Part shown: piece after piece, positions 13,801 through 26,775 of the stretch
Layout: each line of letters opens with the position of its first letter
Position numbering within the stretch: the first letter of the stretch is position 1
Assembly: GCA_023333565.1 (NCBI GenBank)
Contig: JAJKFH010001839.1
Location: 78,233-142,232, forward strand
Length of the DNA: 64,000 nt
Direction of reading: 5' to 3'
Source: Puffinus mauretanicus
Lineage: Eukaryota > Chordata > Aves > Procellariiformes > Procellariidae
The notes under the pieces: model-generated
Database searches by the model: none
Seen by the model: the letters and a program-made list of their open reading frames with translations, nothing else
Told to the model about the DNA's origin: nothing
Made by a program: the position numbers and the translations under genes

Positions 13801-15354
13801 TTGTGTCATCAAAAATGTACCATGGTATATTATGTACTTATTCAGATGCAATAATTAGCTCACGTTAACGCCGTGTGCATTTTGGATTTTGTAGCAAAGG
13901 TTATTCAAGGCAGCAAATCTGAAAGGGATGGGTTTTTTTATTAGTGCTTCTGGCATGTTGCATTTTATTAAATTAGCTCAATAAATCTAATACCATCATA
14001 AAACTCTTACATACTGCATCATGTGACTGTGATTTAAAGAACCAGTGGCAGATGCAAGGTTTTAAAAGGAATCCTGTGGCATAACCTCTGGAGAATTATA
14101 TTCAGATACCAATGATAGACCAATAGTTATTACTTTTAGCTGAAAGAGCTTTGATAATTTCCCTAGATGCCGCTTACACTATGTAAATGTGCTGTGCATC
14201 TGCCAGGAAAGCTACTCTCCACTACCTCAAATTTCCCTGCCAATGAGAATGAAAATATTTTGACCATCAGCGCTGACGGGGACAGACCACTTTCAATATC
14301 CATTAGAGACAATATACCAGACCTCTAGAGGCAGTAAACTTTCACAGAATTATCCCTTGAGGATATTCATACTCTCTGAATATTGTTTATTTCAGCACCT
14401 ACTTTTACGCATCCTGAATAACTGCACATCACTTCTGTGCCATGGAAGTAGGCCCAGGACTACAGTCATCCCATGCTCTTTCCTTTCCATTGCCACTCAG
14501 TCACTGAGTAAATTACATTACAGTGTGAACTTTTCTTCTTACAGATACGTTCATTTATTTGATACGTCTTGGCACAATAATCATCTTCAAAATCAAAAAC
14601 AAGGAATATGCTATTGCATGATTCACTGGCTAACAGATGCACTATCAACACCTACATCATACAAGGTACTTCTCCAAATATGCCAAATAATGCTAAATTT
14701 TCTGGCCTTCTTCGTATTTCAAAGAAAAGACATAGTTGAGACTCTTAATTCTTCTTAAAAAATAAAACGTAATGTTCTTAAGAAGTAAAATATAGGTTCT
14801 TGTCGTGAGCATAGCAATAGTATTGAATCACCGTTTATATGAGAAATAGAATCTCAAAGCAAAGAAGCTGACTGAACAAAACATGACATTTTAATTTCCT
14901 TCTTGAGCTTCAGTGCTCGCCTTTATGAGATTAATTTTCTTAGTAGGAGAACAAAACTTTAACTTCAGAAGTTTTTTTTTTTTTTAATAGTATGTTCTCA
15001 CATTCTGCTATTTAAAAATGCACCCATTTTTTCAGTCACTTTGGGGGTCTAGAACTCTTTTTTCTACAAAAAATCTTTGGAATATACAGAAAATTGAATT
15101 GGTGCACACAACTACTGTGCTTTAGTACCACCCTGACCTTGTCTAATTAACAGAAGCATGAGACATCCCTGAAAAGACATTGTTTATATGATTCATCTTT
15201 TCTTATCTATACGCAGTTAAAGGTTAAGAACTGGCCCTCGTTGCCAGTTCTCCAAGACCACCATCTCAATGTACAATGGCAGCCAAAATAACCAACTGAA
15301 TGTTGGAAAGCATCAGAAAGACTACTGAGAGCAAGAGAGAAGGCATCTTCTACA
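10801..15354. other. AT-rich stretch without supported genes
   Basis: The longest frame outside CR1 lies here (- strand 11975-12490, 171 codons) but it opens with TTG and shows no domain, so it is not called. A pyrimidine-rich run is at about 13163-13200. About 13830-13990 is plain AT-rich unique sequence. No RNA gene is seen. Confidence 0.6.
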
Positions 15355-15967
15355 TCTAATGTACTATGTGCTGTTCTGGTGCCTGTATTTCAAGAAGGCT
15401 ATAATAGACTTAGGGAACGCCCAGAGAAAAGTAGATAAAATGGCTAAAGGGATGGAGTATACACCCATGAAGAAGAGCTAAAATGTTGGGAATCATCAGT
15501 TTGGAGGCGAGGATGTGATCAAGGTGTACAAAATCATGAAGGCAGTATATGAGAAGAATATAGAATTATTACTCTCAGAATCGTGCTATAATAGCAGGTA
15601 GTCACTGAAACTAGTAGGAGTTTGTCTTAAGTAATAACTGTCTTATTATCCTACATTTTCTAAGGCTTTTTTTTTTGCATTCTTTTATCTTTGGAAAGTG
15701 TGATCTTGGGGAAAAAAAAAAAACAACCACAAAATATCTGAGAACGAAATGAGATGTTACTAGAAGTCATTTAAATGAAAAGAAATAATTCTCCAGATAC
15801 TTTAGTAATAGGGAGGAGTGTGAAAACTACAGAGCTTTAAGAACATCTAAGACTCAGAGATAATTGAGGACAGAAATGACACACACGTAGCTGATTCTAC
15901 CTCAGGACAAAGGGACAAGCTGAATGGACCTCCTGAGGCTTTATCCAGACCTATTATTCTATGATTC
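15355..15967 (+). mobile_element. Old CR1-family LINE, 3' portion
   Basis: The first half follows the C-terminal region of CR1 ORF2 at nucleotide level: 'TTCAAGAAGGCTAT', 'GGGATGGAGTA', 'ATGAAGAAGAGCTAA' and 'GTGTACAAAATCATGAA' correspond to the usual segments after the RT thumb. Stops and frame shifts are frequent. A recognisable 3' end follows at about 15900-15967, where 'GACCTCCTGAGG' is followed by 'TATTATTCTATGATTC', the CR1 tail unit. A poly-A/T-rich segment at about 15650-15730 separates the two parts. Divergence suggests an old subfamily. Boundaries are by eye. Confidence 0.65.
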
Positions 15968-17197
15968 CCCAGATAATTACTTGATCTAATGTGTACCTCA
16001 TTCAGATTCTTTCATTGCAATTGCACACACAGGAAAAATTTAGTAAAGATTTGCCATCAATGAGCAAAGCAAAACTTTGACAGACTTACACGGTTTCACA
16101 GTTACAGTATATACTGGATTAGTATTTGAAAATTAAGGGTAACCTAAGCCTATTTAACTCATCAAGGTATTATGATTAATTTTCAGTAACATGTAGGACC
16201 TTACTGTGTCTAGTTTAATACCTAGCCAAATCTGAAGATTCAGCTAAAGTAACCAGGTAGCTGTTTTCTGCTGGTCTAGCAGAGGGAAGTTTGAATTCCT
16301 TCCTTTTATTGTTCAAAGAGCTAGTGAAACTGCCAAGGCCATAAAGTGTATAGTCTGACATTAAAATCTCAGTACATATCCAGTTGTTGCTATAAATGTG
16401 AGAAAATCAAATTTTCTAACAGTATGTTAGTATTTCCTAACATCATTTAAAGAAAGAGAAACTAAAATTACATGGCACTTAATGATTTGTCACTCTTAAA
16501 TTCTATATGAATGTGAATACAACACAATAGCTTTTCTTCTGTTTTTTTTTAAAGAATCTTTTTTCTGCATGAGAAAATGCATCCTGTACATCTGGCAGGC
16601 AGACCTCAAGTTGCTCTATGAAAGCTGAAATAATTTGTTGAATATATTTGACTCTTAACATCTTTAGTAGTATATTTCACGGATTCTTTTCAAATATTTC
16701 AGCAATGCATGTCTTGTTTGAATTTGCTATGGAATGGCAGTGCCTGTTTTATCTTCTATTCAAAAATCCATCTGATTGCTGGCAGATTCAGGAATGTGCA
16801 GGGGCAGAGAACATTATTCCATGGAATGGCAATGCAGTCACTACAAATTGTCGTCTTGTTCTAAATATGTGACAACATGAAAAATTAAGAGTTTTCTTTC
16901 AGATGATAAATACCATTAAATTGCATATTTGAATATTAGTTTACTGCTGACATTTGTAATAATAAGCAATCAGCTACACAATAGAAAACATGCAAAACCA
17001 GATTTTCTAAACCAAATACACTCAATCTATATTTTCTAGGTTGCTTTAATGGTTATAAATATATGTCTATATTGGATAGCTTCAGGTCTTGCTCAGACAC
17101 TAGAGTCTATAGGAAGAATTTTAGCAAGTTGAGAAATACGTAGAAAAGGTACAGATTTTTCACATCCTACAAAAGCTTGCCCTAATTTTGCAAACAT
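15968..17197. other. AT-rich stretch without recognised genes
   Basis: Nothing recognised except a dispersed repeat of GGAATGGCARTGC at 16731-16744 and 16822-16835. A poly-T run occurs at about 16542. Confidence 0.65.
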
Positions 17198-17275
17198 GAC
17201 AATAGCCCTACTGAAATCACACATGAGATTACTCACACATGTAAAGCTACTTGCAAGTGTAAATGTTTGTTCAAA
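17198..17275. repeat. Possible old amniote interspersed repeat
   Basis: The run with CTACTGAAATCACAC, GATTACTCACACATGT and GTGTAAATGTTTG resembles a very common turtle and crocodilian repeat ('CCATTGACTTCAATGGGACTACTCACATG... GTAAGTGTTTGCAGGAT'). The family name is not certain to me and the match is from memory. If correct, it is a relic predating birds. Confidence 0.35.
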
Positions 17276-18756
17276 GAGACAGGGAATAGCTCTAGGTAAG
17301 TATTCTTCATGTAAACAAGCATGATAAGAATTACCTGTGTTAGGAATCTTTTGTAAATAGCAGAGAAACTTAGGATGCTTCCATTGCCAATATCAGTAAA
17401 CCTCCTTTAGCCTTTTAAGTGCTGAAGGATCTACGTAAAGACAATACTGTGATTGCTCTTTTAACATAATAGAGGCCATTGCTCATTTCATCAAATCAGA
17501 ACTTTTATACTATTATTTTTCTTTTATCTTTTTTTCTTTTTCATTTTTTTAGTCCAGACAAGCTCAACACTGGAACATAACATGGGAAGAAAGTGGTTTG
17601 GACTTTGCCTTTAGTAGCCTCATCAAGATAAGATTCTAGTAGACAGTAAAATGTTGATGTCAGAACATCATCTTTTCATGCCAAAATATATTGCAGTGCA
17701 GTGGTAGTCTAACCCTGCCTCTTCACCTTTTCTTGTTTTTTAAGCTTTCTGACACAGTAGCAACATGCGCAAGTTCATGAATGATTTTATCTATGCCATC
17801 TTTTCACTTTGCAAATTCAGTCAAGAATCACTCAGTAGGGCAAAATGTTGTGCTGTGCAGTAAAACTGTTTTTTCTCGCCACTGAGAAAGAAGGAACATG
17901 CATCTGTCTAGGTTATTCTGCATTATTTTTATCAGCACATATTAAAGGGCTATTATCAAACCTGAATATCTTTCCTTCACCATCATTCATATCAATGAGG
18001 AAGAAAACATATGGGTTTTGAAACTGTCAGATCTCATAAACTAGTTTTCTCTCTGGAGAGCCACATGGAATAATTCCAAGACCAAATATGCCTCTTTTTA
18101 ATTAGGTTAGGTCCCAGATATTATATTTCTATCATATTCTGTCAGAATGCTGGCTTCTGTGCCTGAATTTCTTTGTCACAAAAAAAATATACCTTTGTGT
18201 AGCCAGAATTATCAGTGGAGACTGTTTTATCTGCAAGATGAGAGATGGCCTTACCTAGTCCCCTGGAGAATGAATAATGTACTCTCCAAAAGGCCATTTG
18301 CTCTTCCAAGAAGGCTCCCTAGTTTGAATGAGATGCTTTTGTCTCTAAGAATTTCTGGATATAGAGAATCTGAAAGAAAAATAGGTGATTCTGGGAAGAG
18401 TGTGATGTGCCTTCCTTTTGTATATTTCAAAGGCAAGAATGTTAAGAAAATATTACAACTGAATACTTTCTTTGGTGACTGACTGTAGTTATATATCTCT
18501 GCAACAGAAGTGGGGATAGTTATGAAAGAAACAGGCCTTAATGATCCTTCAGGGCCTTGCTAAGTATTTTTGAAAGATGGTGATGCTGCTGTACATAAGT
18601 ACATGAGAATGGTCCAGCTGGGTCCTGTCACTCTGGCCCGTGATCCTGTTCCTGAGAGGAAATACCTAAGGGAGAGAAAAGGTAGACTAAGCTTACGTGA
18701 TACTTTGCCCTCATGCTCTCCCAGTCTCCAGAAATTTCAGCTTAGGTATCTTCCCG
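17276..18756. other. AT-rich stretch without recognised genes
   Basis: Contains a T-rich tract at about 17510-17550 and a 111-codon + frame (18147-18482) that starts with ATG but shows no domain and overlaps a 61-codon - frame. It is not supported as a gene. Confidence 0.6.
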
Positions 18757-18955
18757 TGTCAGGTATGGTAGTATTTGGTAATTCTCTATAGATTCTCTGG
18801 CATGTATTTGTCCAGTTTCCTCCTGAAACCACACAGATTTTTAGCATCCATAGCATCCTTTGGTGTAGAGTTCCACAGATTTGCTATCTGTTCAGTGCAT
18901 ATTTCAGTGTTCATAATGGAATACACAGATGCAGTATTAACTGCATCTCAGAATG
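18757..18955 (-). mobile_element. Old CR1-family LINE fragment, 3' part of ORF2
   Basis: The + strand text 'TTTGTCCAGTTTCCTCCTG', 'GCATCCATAGCATCC' and 'GAGTTCCACAGATTTGCTATCTG' is the reverse complement of the CR1 segment that encodes the 'WN.LP...SL..FK' C-terminus of ORF2 in old amniote subfamilies. About 200 bases are recognisable and there is no open frame across them. It is older and more decayed than the CR1 at 25 kb. Boundaries are approximate. Confidence 0.55.
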
Positions 18956-21900
18956 TCTAAACTAAGAAAGGGAAATATAATCCTCCACTGGTACTAGATT
19001 ACTCCTTTGGAAAACCTTAAGGTGTCTAGATTAAGCAGCATGTATGGAAAGCTTTATTTCAGTCAAATCCCTTACTTTGTATTAATCATTTGTATAAAAA
19101 TCTACAGTCATTGCAGAAACTTCTGTGTTATTAAAAGCAACCAGTTGGGCACAGAGAAATTGCTTAACACTCAAGCTTCACAGCAAAACTGGACTAAGTC
19201 AACTAAGCGCAAAAAGTAAGAAAAGATTTTCAGTCACCCTGAATACCTCCATTTAGCATCATATGTAAAGCTGATACTGAAGGAACCTGATAAATTCATG
19301 CTGTAGAGCCTGTAGTGTATCAACATGCTATGTGGACCTTTTTTATGCATGTGTGTATGTGTGTGTATGTGATTAAGTAATAGCTGGCAGCAAGAGTTTG
19401 GCAGGAACAGGCAAGTTAGTTGTTGAGTAATGACTCACAGATAACTAGGTACTCTTGGAGGTCTTCTTCTTGGTTTATGGGTTTGTAAGATTTTTGGCCC
19501 AAAGATACCATTAGGGACTCTTGAGCAATGGAGGCCATAGAACTGCTCCAAGTAATTCTCGCAGAAAAGTAAGTAAATAACATCTGAAAGGAAACACTGT
19601 TTTTCAGAAAATATTCTGTCATCAGTTTAAAAGCTCACATTACAGAGAATCCACACAGATCTTTGTAAAATATTTCAAGCATTACCATGCTTCCAATCAA
19701 ACCAACACTTTTTTCCAATCCTAAATTTGTTTAGCACCTAATTCTAATTTGTCTTGTTATTTCTTTGTCTGCTAAGTGACAGAACCTTTCACACTCAAAT
19801 ATTGTCTTGACTTAAGACTGGGAGTGCAGGAAAATAAATGCTTCTTTGGTTTAAAAGACGACTGATTTTTCTAAACAAATATCCACCATTAGATATTGTG
19901 TAGAAAGGCATTAGAAACTGTAAAACTGGCCCATTTATGATTGTGATTATAATGTGTAGAAGTAAGAAGGAGAAATGTTCATTTATCTCCTTCCTAAGTG
20001 CTTGGTTTATGTACCTTATCATACTGTAAACCGTAATGCAGCCTACTTTGCCATGGTACACTGCCTGGCACTCATTCTGCTCCCCAGGTGGAGGAAACTC
20101 CTCTGGGAATAGGAACTTCCTCCCCTAACTACAGGGTGATGAGTTCTTATCAAACCCAGCCTCAGAAATTATTTTTTCACAGCCCAAAGTAGATAGGGGT
20201 AGGGCTTGCTCATCTGCATTATCTCTGCATTGAAGATTTCAGACAAGAGCATAAAAGTCAGCTGTAAAGGTAAAAACCTTGATCACTCTTGGAGAAAGGT
20301 TAAGATATAAAACTTTCATTAAGATTGATTTTGGACTTTGCTGCTCTTTGAGTTAATTAATTAAAAGCAGAAACAGCTGAAAGATACATATTAATATTAA
20401 TACCCTATCAGAAAGAACTTCCTTCAGTCAACAGAAGAGGATGAACCAGGGAGACCTTTCCTAAAATATATGACTTGGCCTCCAGGCCCTTTATAAACAC
20501 TTCTTTTAACAATGCTAGCTGAGAAAAGGAGTGCCTTTCAGGCTCTCTTGTTAGAGGATCAGCAGCCTTCACATGCTATTGCTTCATGCCCTGTTTTTGT
20601 GATGATCCTCTTGTTCATTAGGAATGCTCTGCAGTATTGAACCTAGACCAGCTACACAGTGATAATAACCTCAACTTTGAGTGGCATGAAAATAGATGAC
20701 CTCTAGTATCAGTGCATCATAATGAATACATGCGTGTTCTGAAATTACTCCCATCGTATTTCACATCTGAGTATATACATTGAAATTGGAACAGGCTCAA
20801 GACAGCAATGTTTATGTAATCAAACTCAGTGAATAGGGATATAACGCAGAATTGAATGCAGGCAATGTTGGCAGGCATCCTCAAGCCTCACCTATCTCTC
20901 TGTGTTCTTCGTCTTTAGGGAAATATGAGATTGGATGCCTTTCGTTCACTGTTGAGAGTATGTATTTCCACAGCTGATGAAAAGCTGTGATTTTCATGGC
21001 TAAGACAATTTGAATCACAACATTCTTTTGCGTATCAGTATGAAAAACTACATGATATTTTTTTCTCCTAAGAATTCCCCTTGTTTCAATAGTACTAAGG
21101 TCTGTGTCTGTCTGGACAGGAAATAAAGGGAAATTCAATCCAAAATTATTTTTTCAGTAAATGATTTAATTCACAATTTAGGATAAATTAAATTTGATTT
21201 GACTGTAACTGTAATTTCAGATCTACATATATTTATGCCATAGTTGTAGCTCTTTAGGTTCACAGTAGGAATTCTGCAGTAAATCAGAGAAAAAGAAACA
21301 CAAAGTTTTATGGATTTATATGGCTTTCCTTATGTTAACATTACATTTTGTTTTCTTAGCAATAAACATATACTTTCAGCAAGGAAAGCATATCCAAGGA
21401 AGACTGAGAGGTTCAGCTTGAGGCATTTTCAAAGTATGCTTCCCTCATGAGAGATTTGAGGGAACAAGAAGGAGATAAACGAAACGTCATGAGGACCTGC
21501 AAAACACACAGATCTGTGGGAAAAGCAGCTTAAGTTACAGCACACTGTCTCAGAGCCTCCTGTGCAGTAGCTCTTCTCCTAATATCACAGCACCCTCTGC
21601 CCAAAGGAGTGCAAGGGTGGCCACATGTCCCTACTGCCGCTCCTTCATAAGAGACAGGGGAGCATACATGAATGTCATTGCAGCTAAAGAGGGTAATTAT
21701 CCTAGAGCATCAGTGGGATAGAAAAACGTCTAACCAAAGTGTAGGCCATTCAGAGAAATGGGCACTTGCTGCACAGAGGTGAGGGACTGAGCACGGAGGG
21801 CCCTCTGTGCACCTCCTGCTCCCTCTGCTTTGCTCAAAAGTCTTTGCCCCTTGTTCATCCGCTCTGTGCTGCTTTCTCTGTCTCACTGCTCAGTGAAGAA

Positions 21901-22140
21901 CAAAGCTGTAGATTATTAGCATGTGTTAGCCTCAGTGTGGTTTTTTTATGCCTTCTTAAACTATGATTTTGTGTGAGGAATGGTGTTTGTTTCATCTAAA
22001 GAACACGATTTTAAACTTCTGGCACATACAAGTATTTGAATTAATCCTTTCTCAGCTGGACGAGGAAATGTTTGATGCTTCATAAACATATTCAGTAAAA
22101 GCCATTGCTCAAAGAAAAGTTATTTCCTTGTCAGGCTTTT
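18956..22140. other. AT-rich stretch without recognised genes
   Basis: A small TG/TATG tract lies at about 19350-19372. No open frame above 90 codons has a motif. 20040-20160 and 21540-21900 are somewhat GC-richer but unassigned. Confidence 0.65.
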
Positions 22141-22167
22141 ATACGTGTACCAAGAGGTCATAGTTAT

Positions 22168-22215
22168 TCTGTGTATGTGTGTGCGCATTATTCTGTGTGT
22201 GCGTGTGTGTGTGAG
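22168..22215. repeat. Degenerate (TG)n tract
   Basis: Two TG-rich blocks interrupted by GCGCATTATTC. Reading the - strand gives a His/Thr run that is a repeat artefact. Confidence 0.8.
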
Positions 22216-22659
22216 TGTTTAACCACTTCAAAAAAAGGCAGCCTAATGTGGGTGTCTTCATCATAATATCAGCCTTACTGCTAGCCTTTGGAATGACACT
22301 GGTGCTTTTTGAACACAGTTTAGTTTGAGGACCAAGCTTCGTGGACAAGTATCTGAGCTAAAAATCTTAGCCATATGTAGTGGCCATAAACATTCCTTTG
22401 CTCTCAGGCTCTAAATGTTCACTCTTGTACAAAGTGTGATTTAACCCTCTCTTCTCTTGTCAGATTACTGGTGTCCTCTCACCTCTTCTGACTCACAAGG
22501 TCTATCAGGTCACCTTTAGAAACAAGGATGAATCTTTTTATGTAACAACACACCTCCCTTTAAAAATCACATCTGCAGCCTGATGCTAGGTGGCACTCTG
22601 CTGGTTTTATGACTCCCACAAAGGATTCTGCTGTCATGACAATTTTAAACTGATATAAC

Positions 22660-22720
22660 TATACTGACATTAATGGAGTTGCTCCTGGTTTACGCTTCAA
22701 TAAGTAACAATAGACATAGA
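22660..22720. repeat. Possible old amniote interspersed repeat
   Basis: 'CATTAATGGAGTTGCTCC' followed by 'TGGTTTACGC' resembles a widespread sauropsid repeat of the form 'TCAATGGAGTTACTCCAGATTTACACC'. Only about 45 bases fit. The family is unknown to me by name. Confidence 0.35.
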
Positions 22721-22847
22721 TGCAATTTATTTAAAAGACCTGTAAACCAGAGAAGAGCTTACACTAGATTCTTTACCAAATGCTGGTTTGAGTGGTCAAA
22801 CTGGGATTATTTCATTAATTTGTGACAATAATTTTAGACCACTGTAA

Positions 22848-22868
22848 CTAACTTCACTGTGAAGTTAG
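22848..22868. repeat. Perfect inverted repeat, 10-bp arms, 1-bp spacer
   Basis: CTAACTTCAC at 22848-22857 is exactly complementary to GTGAAGTTAG at 22859-22868. It could form a short hairpin or be a palindromic protein site. No element termini are visible around it. Confidence 0.85.
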
Positions 22869-25156
22869 CTCGTTCCATAGAAGTGACTCAATGAACTGAA
22901 GAATCAAAACTCGTCTATAATTCAGATTTATTAAGTGTACTCAGGAGTCTAACAGGAGCAGATCCACAACTAGTTAAACAGTATAACTATATTAAAAACA
23001 GTGGAACATTTTCAGTTTAACTAGGTAAGACAGGAGTTCCATAAAAGAGTTTTCTATTTTCTATTAGACCCATATGAGCACTCAAAGTATACAGAAGGTT
23101 TCTTTTTAAAATTCTATACTGTAAAGGTTTTTGGTATCAGGAAAAATGTCATTGCAATTCAGAATTCTGTAGATAGAATTTCTCCAGAGCTTTCTTGTAG
23201 ATACTACCTCTAGTTAGTACAAAATACAAACTCCTTTGCTTATCCAGAATTCAGAAGTGTACAAATGTCCAATAATGAAAAACAGTGATTTTTCTTTTTT
23301 TTTTTTAATGTTAACTAAATATTGTGATGCTTGATATAAAGTTTGGTTTTGATTCAGGCTTACTAAAGGAAATGAAAATCTCTCCCAAATGAGGGGCAAA
23401 TGAGGGGAAATGAAAGAGTAGCAAATCAGACTCAATTTCCTTCTGTGAACTGATACAGAAATAGAATTAGAGATAACCAAAGCAACAGTGAAAACTTATC
23501 AGAACTTTTCCTTGCATTCTCTGTAACTCTGTATGAAAATCCCCAGACTGCATTAAGGTTTCAAATCAGACAATGCCCGGGAAGGTTAGAGATTTCTGGG
23601 AAAATATCTCTGTACGGTGGAGTGACATTAAGAAGTGATCTAACAAAGACAAGCTGATGCTGCATGTTCCAATTACCAATAGCTGTTATCAGGACTTTTT
23701 GCAAAGCTCTTAGATTTCTTGATAAATATGAGAGACACAGTGCTATGTGTTATTGTTATGACTAATGACATTGATTTCTTGGCATGACAGGCAGAGAGAT
23801 ACAGACAGACTGAACTATATGCAATGCCTGCTTTTTTTAGTGCTAGCTTTTTGAACTATTTCATTTTTTTTATAGACAGAATCAAATGAAACAGCTTCTG
23901 AATTATCCCTATCTTTTAACCAAAGTGTAGTTTCAAAAAAAGATGGGCACTTCTACTTGGAAGGGTTAGTGCGGTTAAAGGAAAATTTCTTTACTGCTTG
24001 GACATTTAACTCTATTTTGCTTGTTCAAATCAGATATGATGTAAAAATTTCTTCAACTGTCAAGAAAAAGGCAGAGAATTTCTGCCTACTGCCCAACCAA
24101 AGCATATTCTTTGTGGCTGGAATCAGTGATGTTTTGGTCGGTTTAAAGGACCTCATCTAATCTCAGTGCTGCTCAGGACAGTTTTGAATGCACTGACTTC
24201 AACATGCCTACCAGAAGTGACATCTGCCAATTAATGGCAGTTAAATAAAACGTTGAAAACCTTACCAGAAAATGAAAGTCAGTGTAAAGATTTTCTACTT
24301 CACCAGTGGAATTTTCTTTTTCTTTAGCTGTTCCTTTTTCTTCCACTTGCTTTGTTTCTGTCTATGCATTATGTGCCCTGAATACTGCTTGAATTTGTTC
24401 AGCTATGTGTTTGTTATTGTCTTTTGACTTCTGAAGAAAGAATATTAATATGGGCAGTATAGAAAGAATTAAAATAGGATTCTAGACAGCTACATCCAAA
24501 AATCCTCTTATGGATTATGGATTCTTATTTCCTAAACACAATAGCTGAGATTCTATACTGTATGCTTCTAAAAAAAAACCACTTCACAGCCTTGTGGACT
24601 GAAAGTGAGCTAGACTGATGTTAAGCTTGTCTTACTATTTTCTCTGGGTTAGATATTGGTCCTGCTAGTATTTCAAAAAGCCTCAGGAAACAAGTAGCCT
24701 TTCTGTCTGATGGGATGTAGTGCCACGTGGACTCTCTGCCGCCCCACATAACCTGGTCCTGGCTTCACTCAGGTGTTCTTACCCTTAACAGGTTGCTAAC
24801 ATCAGATTTATAAAAGGATTTCTTTGCCTCAGTTCCTGAGCTGAAATGCTGAAGTCCAAAACAAATTGGAGCATTAGAGAACACGTAGACCATGTAGACC
24901 TTCTGCCTGACAAAAAAAAGGGAAACATGGGGTAAAAATTTTACTCACTTTTTTAAAAGAGGACTGTTTGTTAATACAGTTGTATTAATATTATCTCCTC
25001 TGTTCTCAATCTATTTAGGGTCTAGAGACCTTTAAGAGTTCCTTGATCCTTTTTTTTGGCACAGTCCTTCTGCAGAGTCTGATTTGAGTCAGCAAAATCA
25101 AACCTTTGGCCCACCCAACAGATAAAAACTTAAACAAATAAGTAGACCCTATAATA
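22869..25156. other. AT-rich stretch without recognised genes
   Basis: A tandem AAATGAGGGG duplication is at about 23387-23407, and a T-rich run near 23297. No gene or mobile element is recognised before the CR1 tail begins. Confidence 0.65.
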
Positions 25157-26775
25157 TAGAAACATAGAATCATAGCATAGAATCATAGAATCATAGAATC
25201 ATTAAGGTTGGAAAAGACCTCTAAGATCATCGAGTCCAACCGTCAACCCAACACCACCATGCCCACTAAACCATGTCCCTAAGCGCCTCATCTACACATC
25301 TTTTAAATACTTCCAGGGATGGTGACTCAACCACTTCAATGGGCAACCTGTTCCAAGGCCTGACCACTCTTTCAGTAAAGAAATTTTTCCTAATGTCCAA
25401 TCTAAACCTCCCTTGGCGCAACTTGAGGCCATTTCCTCTCGTCCTATTGCAAGTTACTTGGGAGAAGAGACCAACACCCACCTCACTACAACCTCCTTTC
25501 AGGTAGTTGTAGAGCGTGATGAGGTCTCCCCTCAGCCTCCTCTTCTCCAGACTAAACAACCCCAGTTACCTCAGCCGCTCCTTATAAGACTTGTGCTCTA
25601 GACCCTTCACCAGCTCTGTTGCCCTTCTCTGAACAGCTCCAGCACCTCAATGTCCTTCTTGTAGTGAGGGGCCCAAAACTGAACACAGGATTTGAGGTGT
25701 GGCCTCACCAGTGCCGAGTACAGGGGCATGATCACCTCCCTATTCCTGCTGGCCACACTATTTCTGATACAGGCCAGGATGCCATTGGCCTTCTTGACCA
25801 CCTGGGCACACTGCTGGCTCATGTTCAGCCGGCTGTCAACCAGCACCCCCAGGTCTTTTTCTGACAGGCAGTTTTCCAGCTGCTCTTCCCCAAGCCTGTA
25901 GCGTTGCCTGGGGTTGTTGTGGCCCAAGTGCAGGACCCGGAACTTGGACTTGTGGAATCTCATACAGTTGGCCTCGGCCCATTGATCCAGCCTGTCCAGG
26001 TCCCTCTGCAGAGCCTTCCTAATCTCAAGCAGATCAACACTCCTGCCCAACTTGGTGTCGTCTGCAAACTTACTGAGGGAGCACTCAATCCCCTCATCCA
26101 GATCGTTGATAAAGATATTGAACCAGACCAGCCCCAAAACTGAGCCCTGGGAAACACCGCTTGTGACTGGCCGCCAACTGGATTTAACTCCATTCACCAC
26201 AACTCTCTGGGCTTGTCTGTTCAGCCAGTTTTTTACCCAGTGAAGAGTGTACCTGTCTAAGCCATGAGCTTCTCCAGGAGAATGCTGTGGGAGAGAGTGT
26301 CAAAGGCTTTACTGAAGTCCAGGTAGACCACATCCACAGCCTTTCCCTCATCCTCTAGCCGGGTCATGCGATCATAGAAGGAGATCAGGTTGGTCAAGCA
26401 GGACCTGCCTTCCATGAACCCGTGCTGGCTGGGCCTGATCCCCTGGTTGTCCTCCATATGGCTTGTGAGTGCCCTCAAGATGAACCACTCCATAATCTTC
26501 CCCGGCACCGAGGTCAGGCTGACTGGCCTGTAGTTCCCCAGATACACCTTCTGGCCCTTCTTGTAGATGGGTGTCACATTGGCAAGCCTCCAGTCATCCA
26601 GGACCTTCCCTGTTAACAAAGACTGCTGGTAAATGATGGAGAGCGGCTCGGCAAGCTCCTCCGCCAGCTCCCTCAGTACCCTCAGGTGGATCCCATCTGG
26701 CCCCATAGACTTGTGAGTGTCCAGGTGGCGTAGCAGGTCGTTAACTGCTTCCTCTTGGATTATGGGGGAATATGA
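25157..26775 (-). mobile_element. CR1 LINE, 5'-truncated, relatively young
   Basis: The element reads on the - strand from about 26775 down to an 8-bp-unit tail (ATTCTATG type, about 25157-25200), the hallmark of CR1, which lacks poly(A). The 5' end is truncated inside ORF2 just before the RT domain. The 3' UTR contains the usual 'GGTTGGA..AGACCT' motif (in + orientation at 25205-25222). Only two clear frame breaks interrupt the RT region, so this is one of the less decayed copies here. No target duplication could be defined. The subfamily is not assigned. Confidence 0.93.
25266..26770 (-). pseudogene. CR1 ORF2 reverse transcriptase, 5'-truncated pseudogene
   Basis: It encodes the RT and C-terminal parts of the CR1 ORF2 protein, which in live elements nicks target DNA and primes reverse transcription from it. 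Visible blocks in order are GPDGIH and NYRPVSLT (26700-26520), motif [10 protein letters not shown] (about 26291-26330), GVSQGSVLG, motif C FADDTK (26051-26068), then [20 protein letters not shown], and the C-terminal WNRLP..SLEVFK ending at the TAG at 25266. Both catalytic Asp blocks are kept. A frame break lies at about 26258-26272 and another at about 25607-25640. The endonuclease domain and ORF1 are absent, so the copy cannot be autonomous. Confidence 0.9.

Noticed and set aside
13830..13990. AT-rich segment considered as a conserved non-coding element
   Set aside because: Conservation cannot be judged from one sequence and there is no motif evidence.
14357..14758. 133-codon + frame
   Set aside because: It starts at TTG, has no motif, and overlaps a - strand frame.
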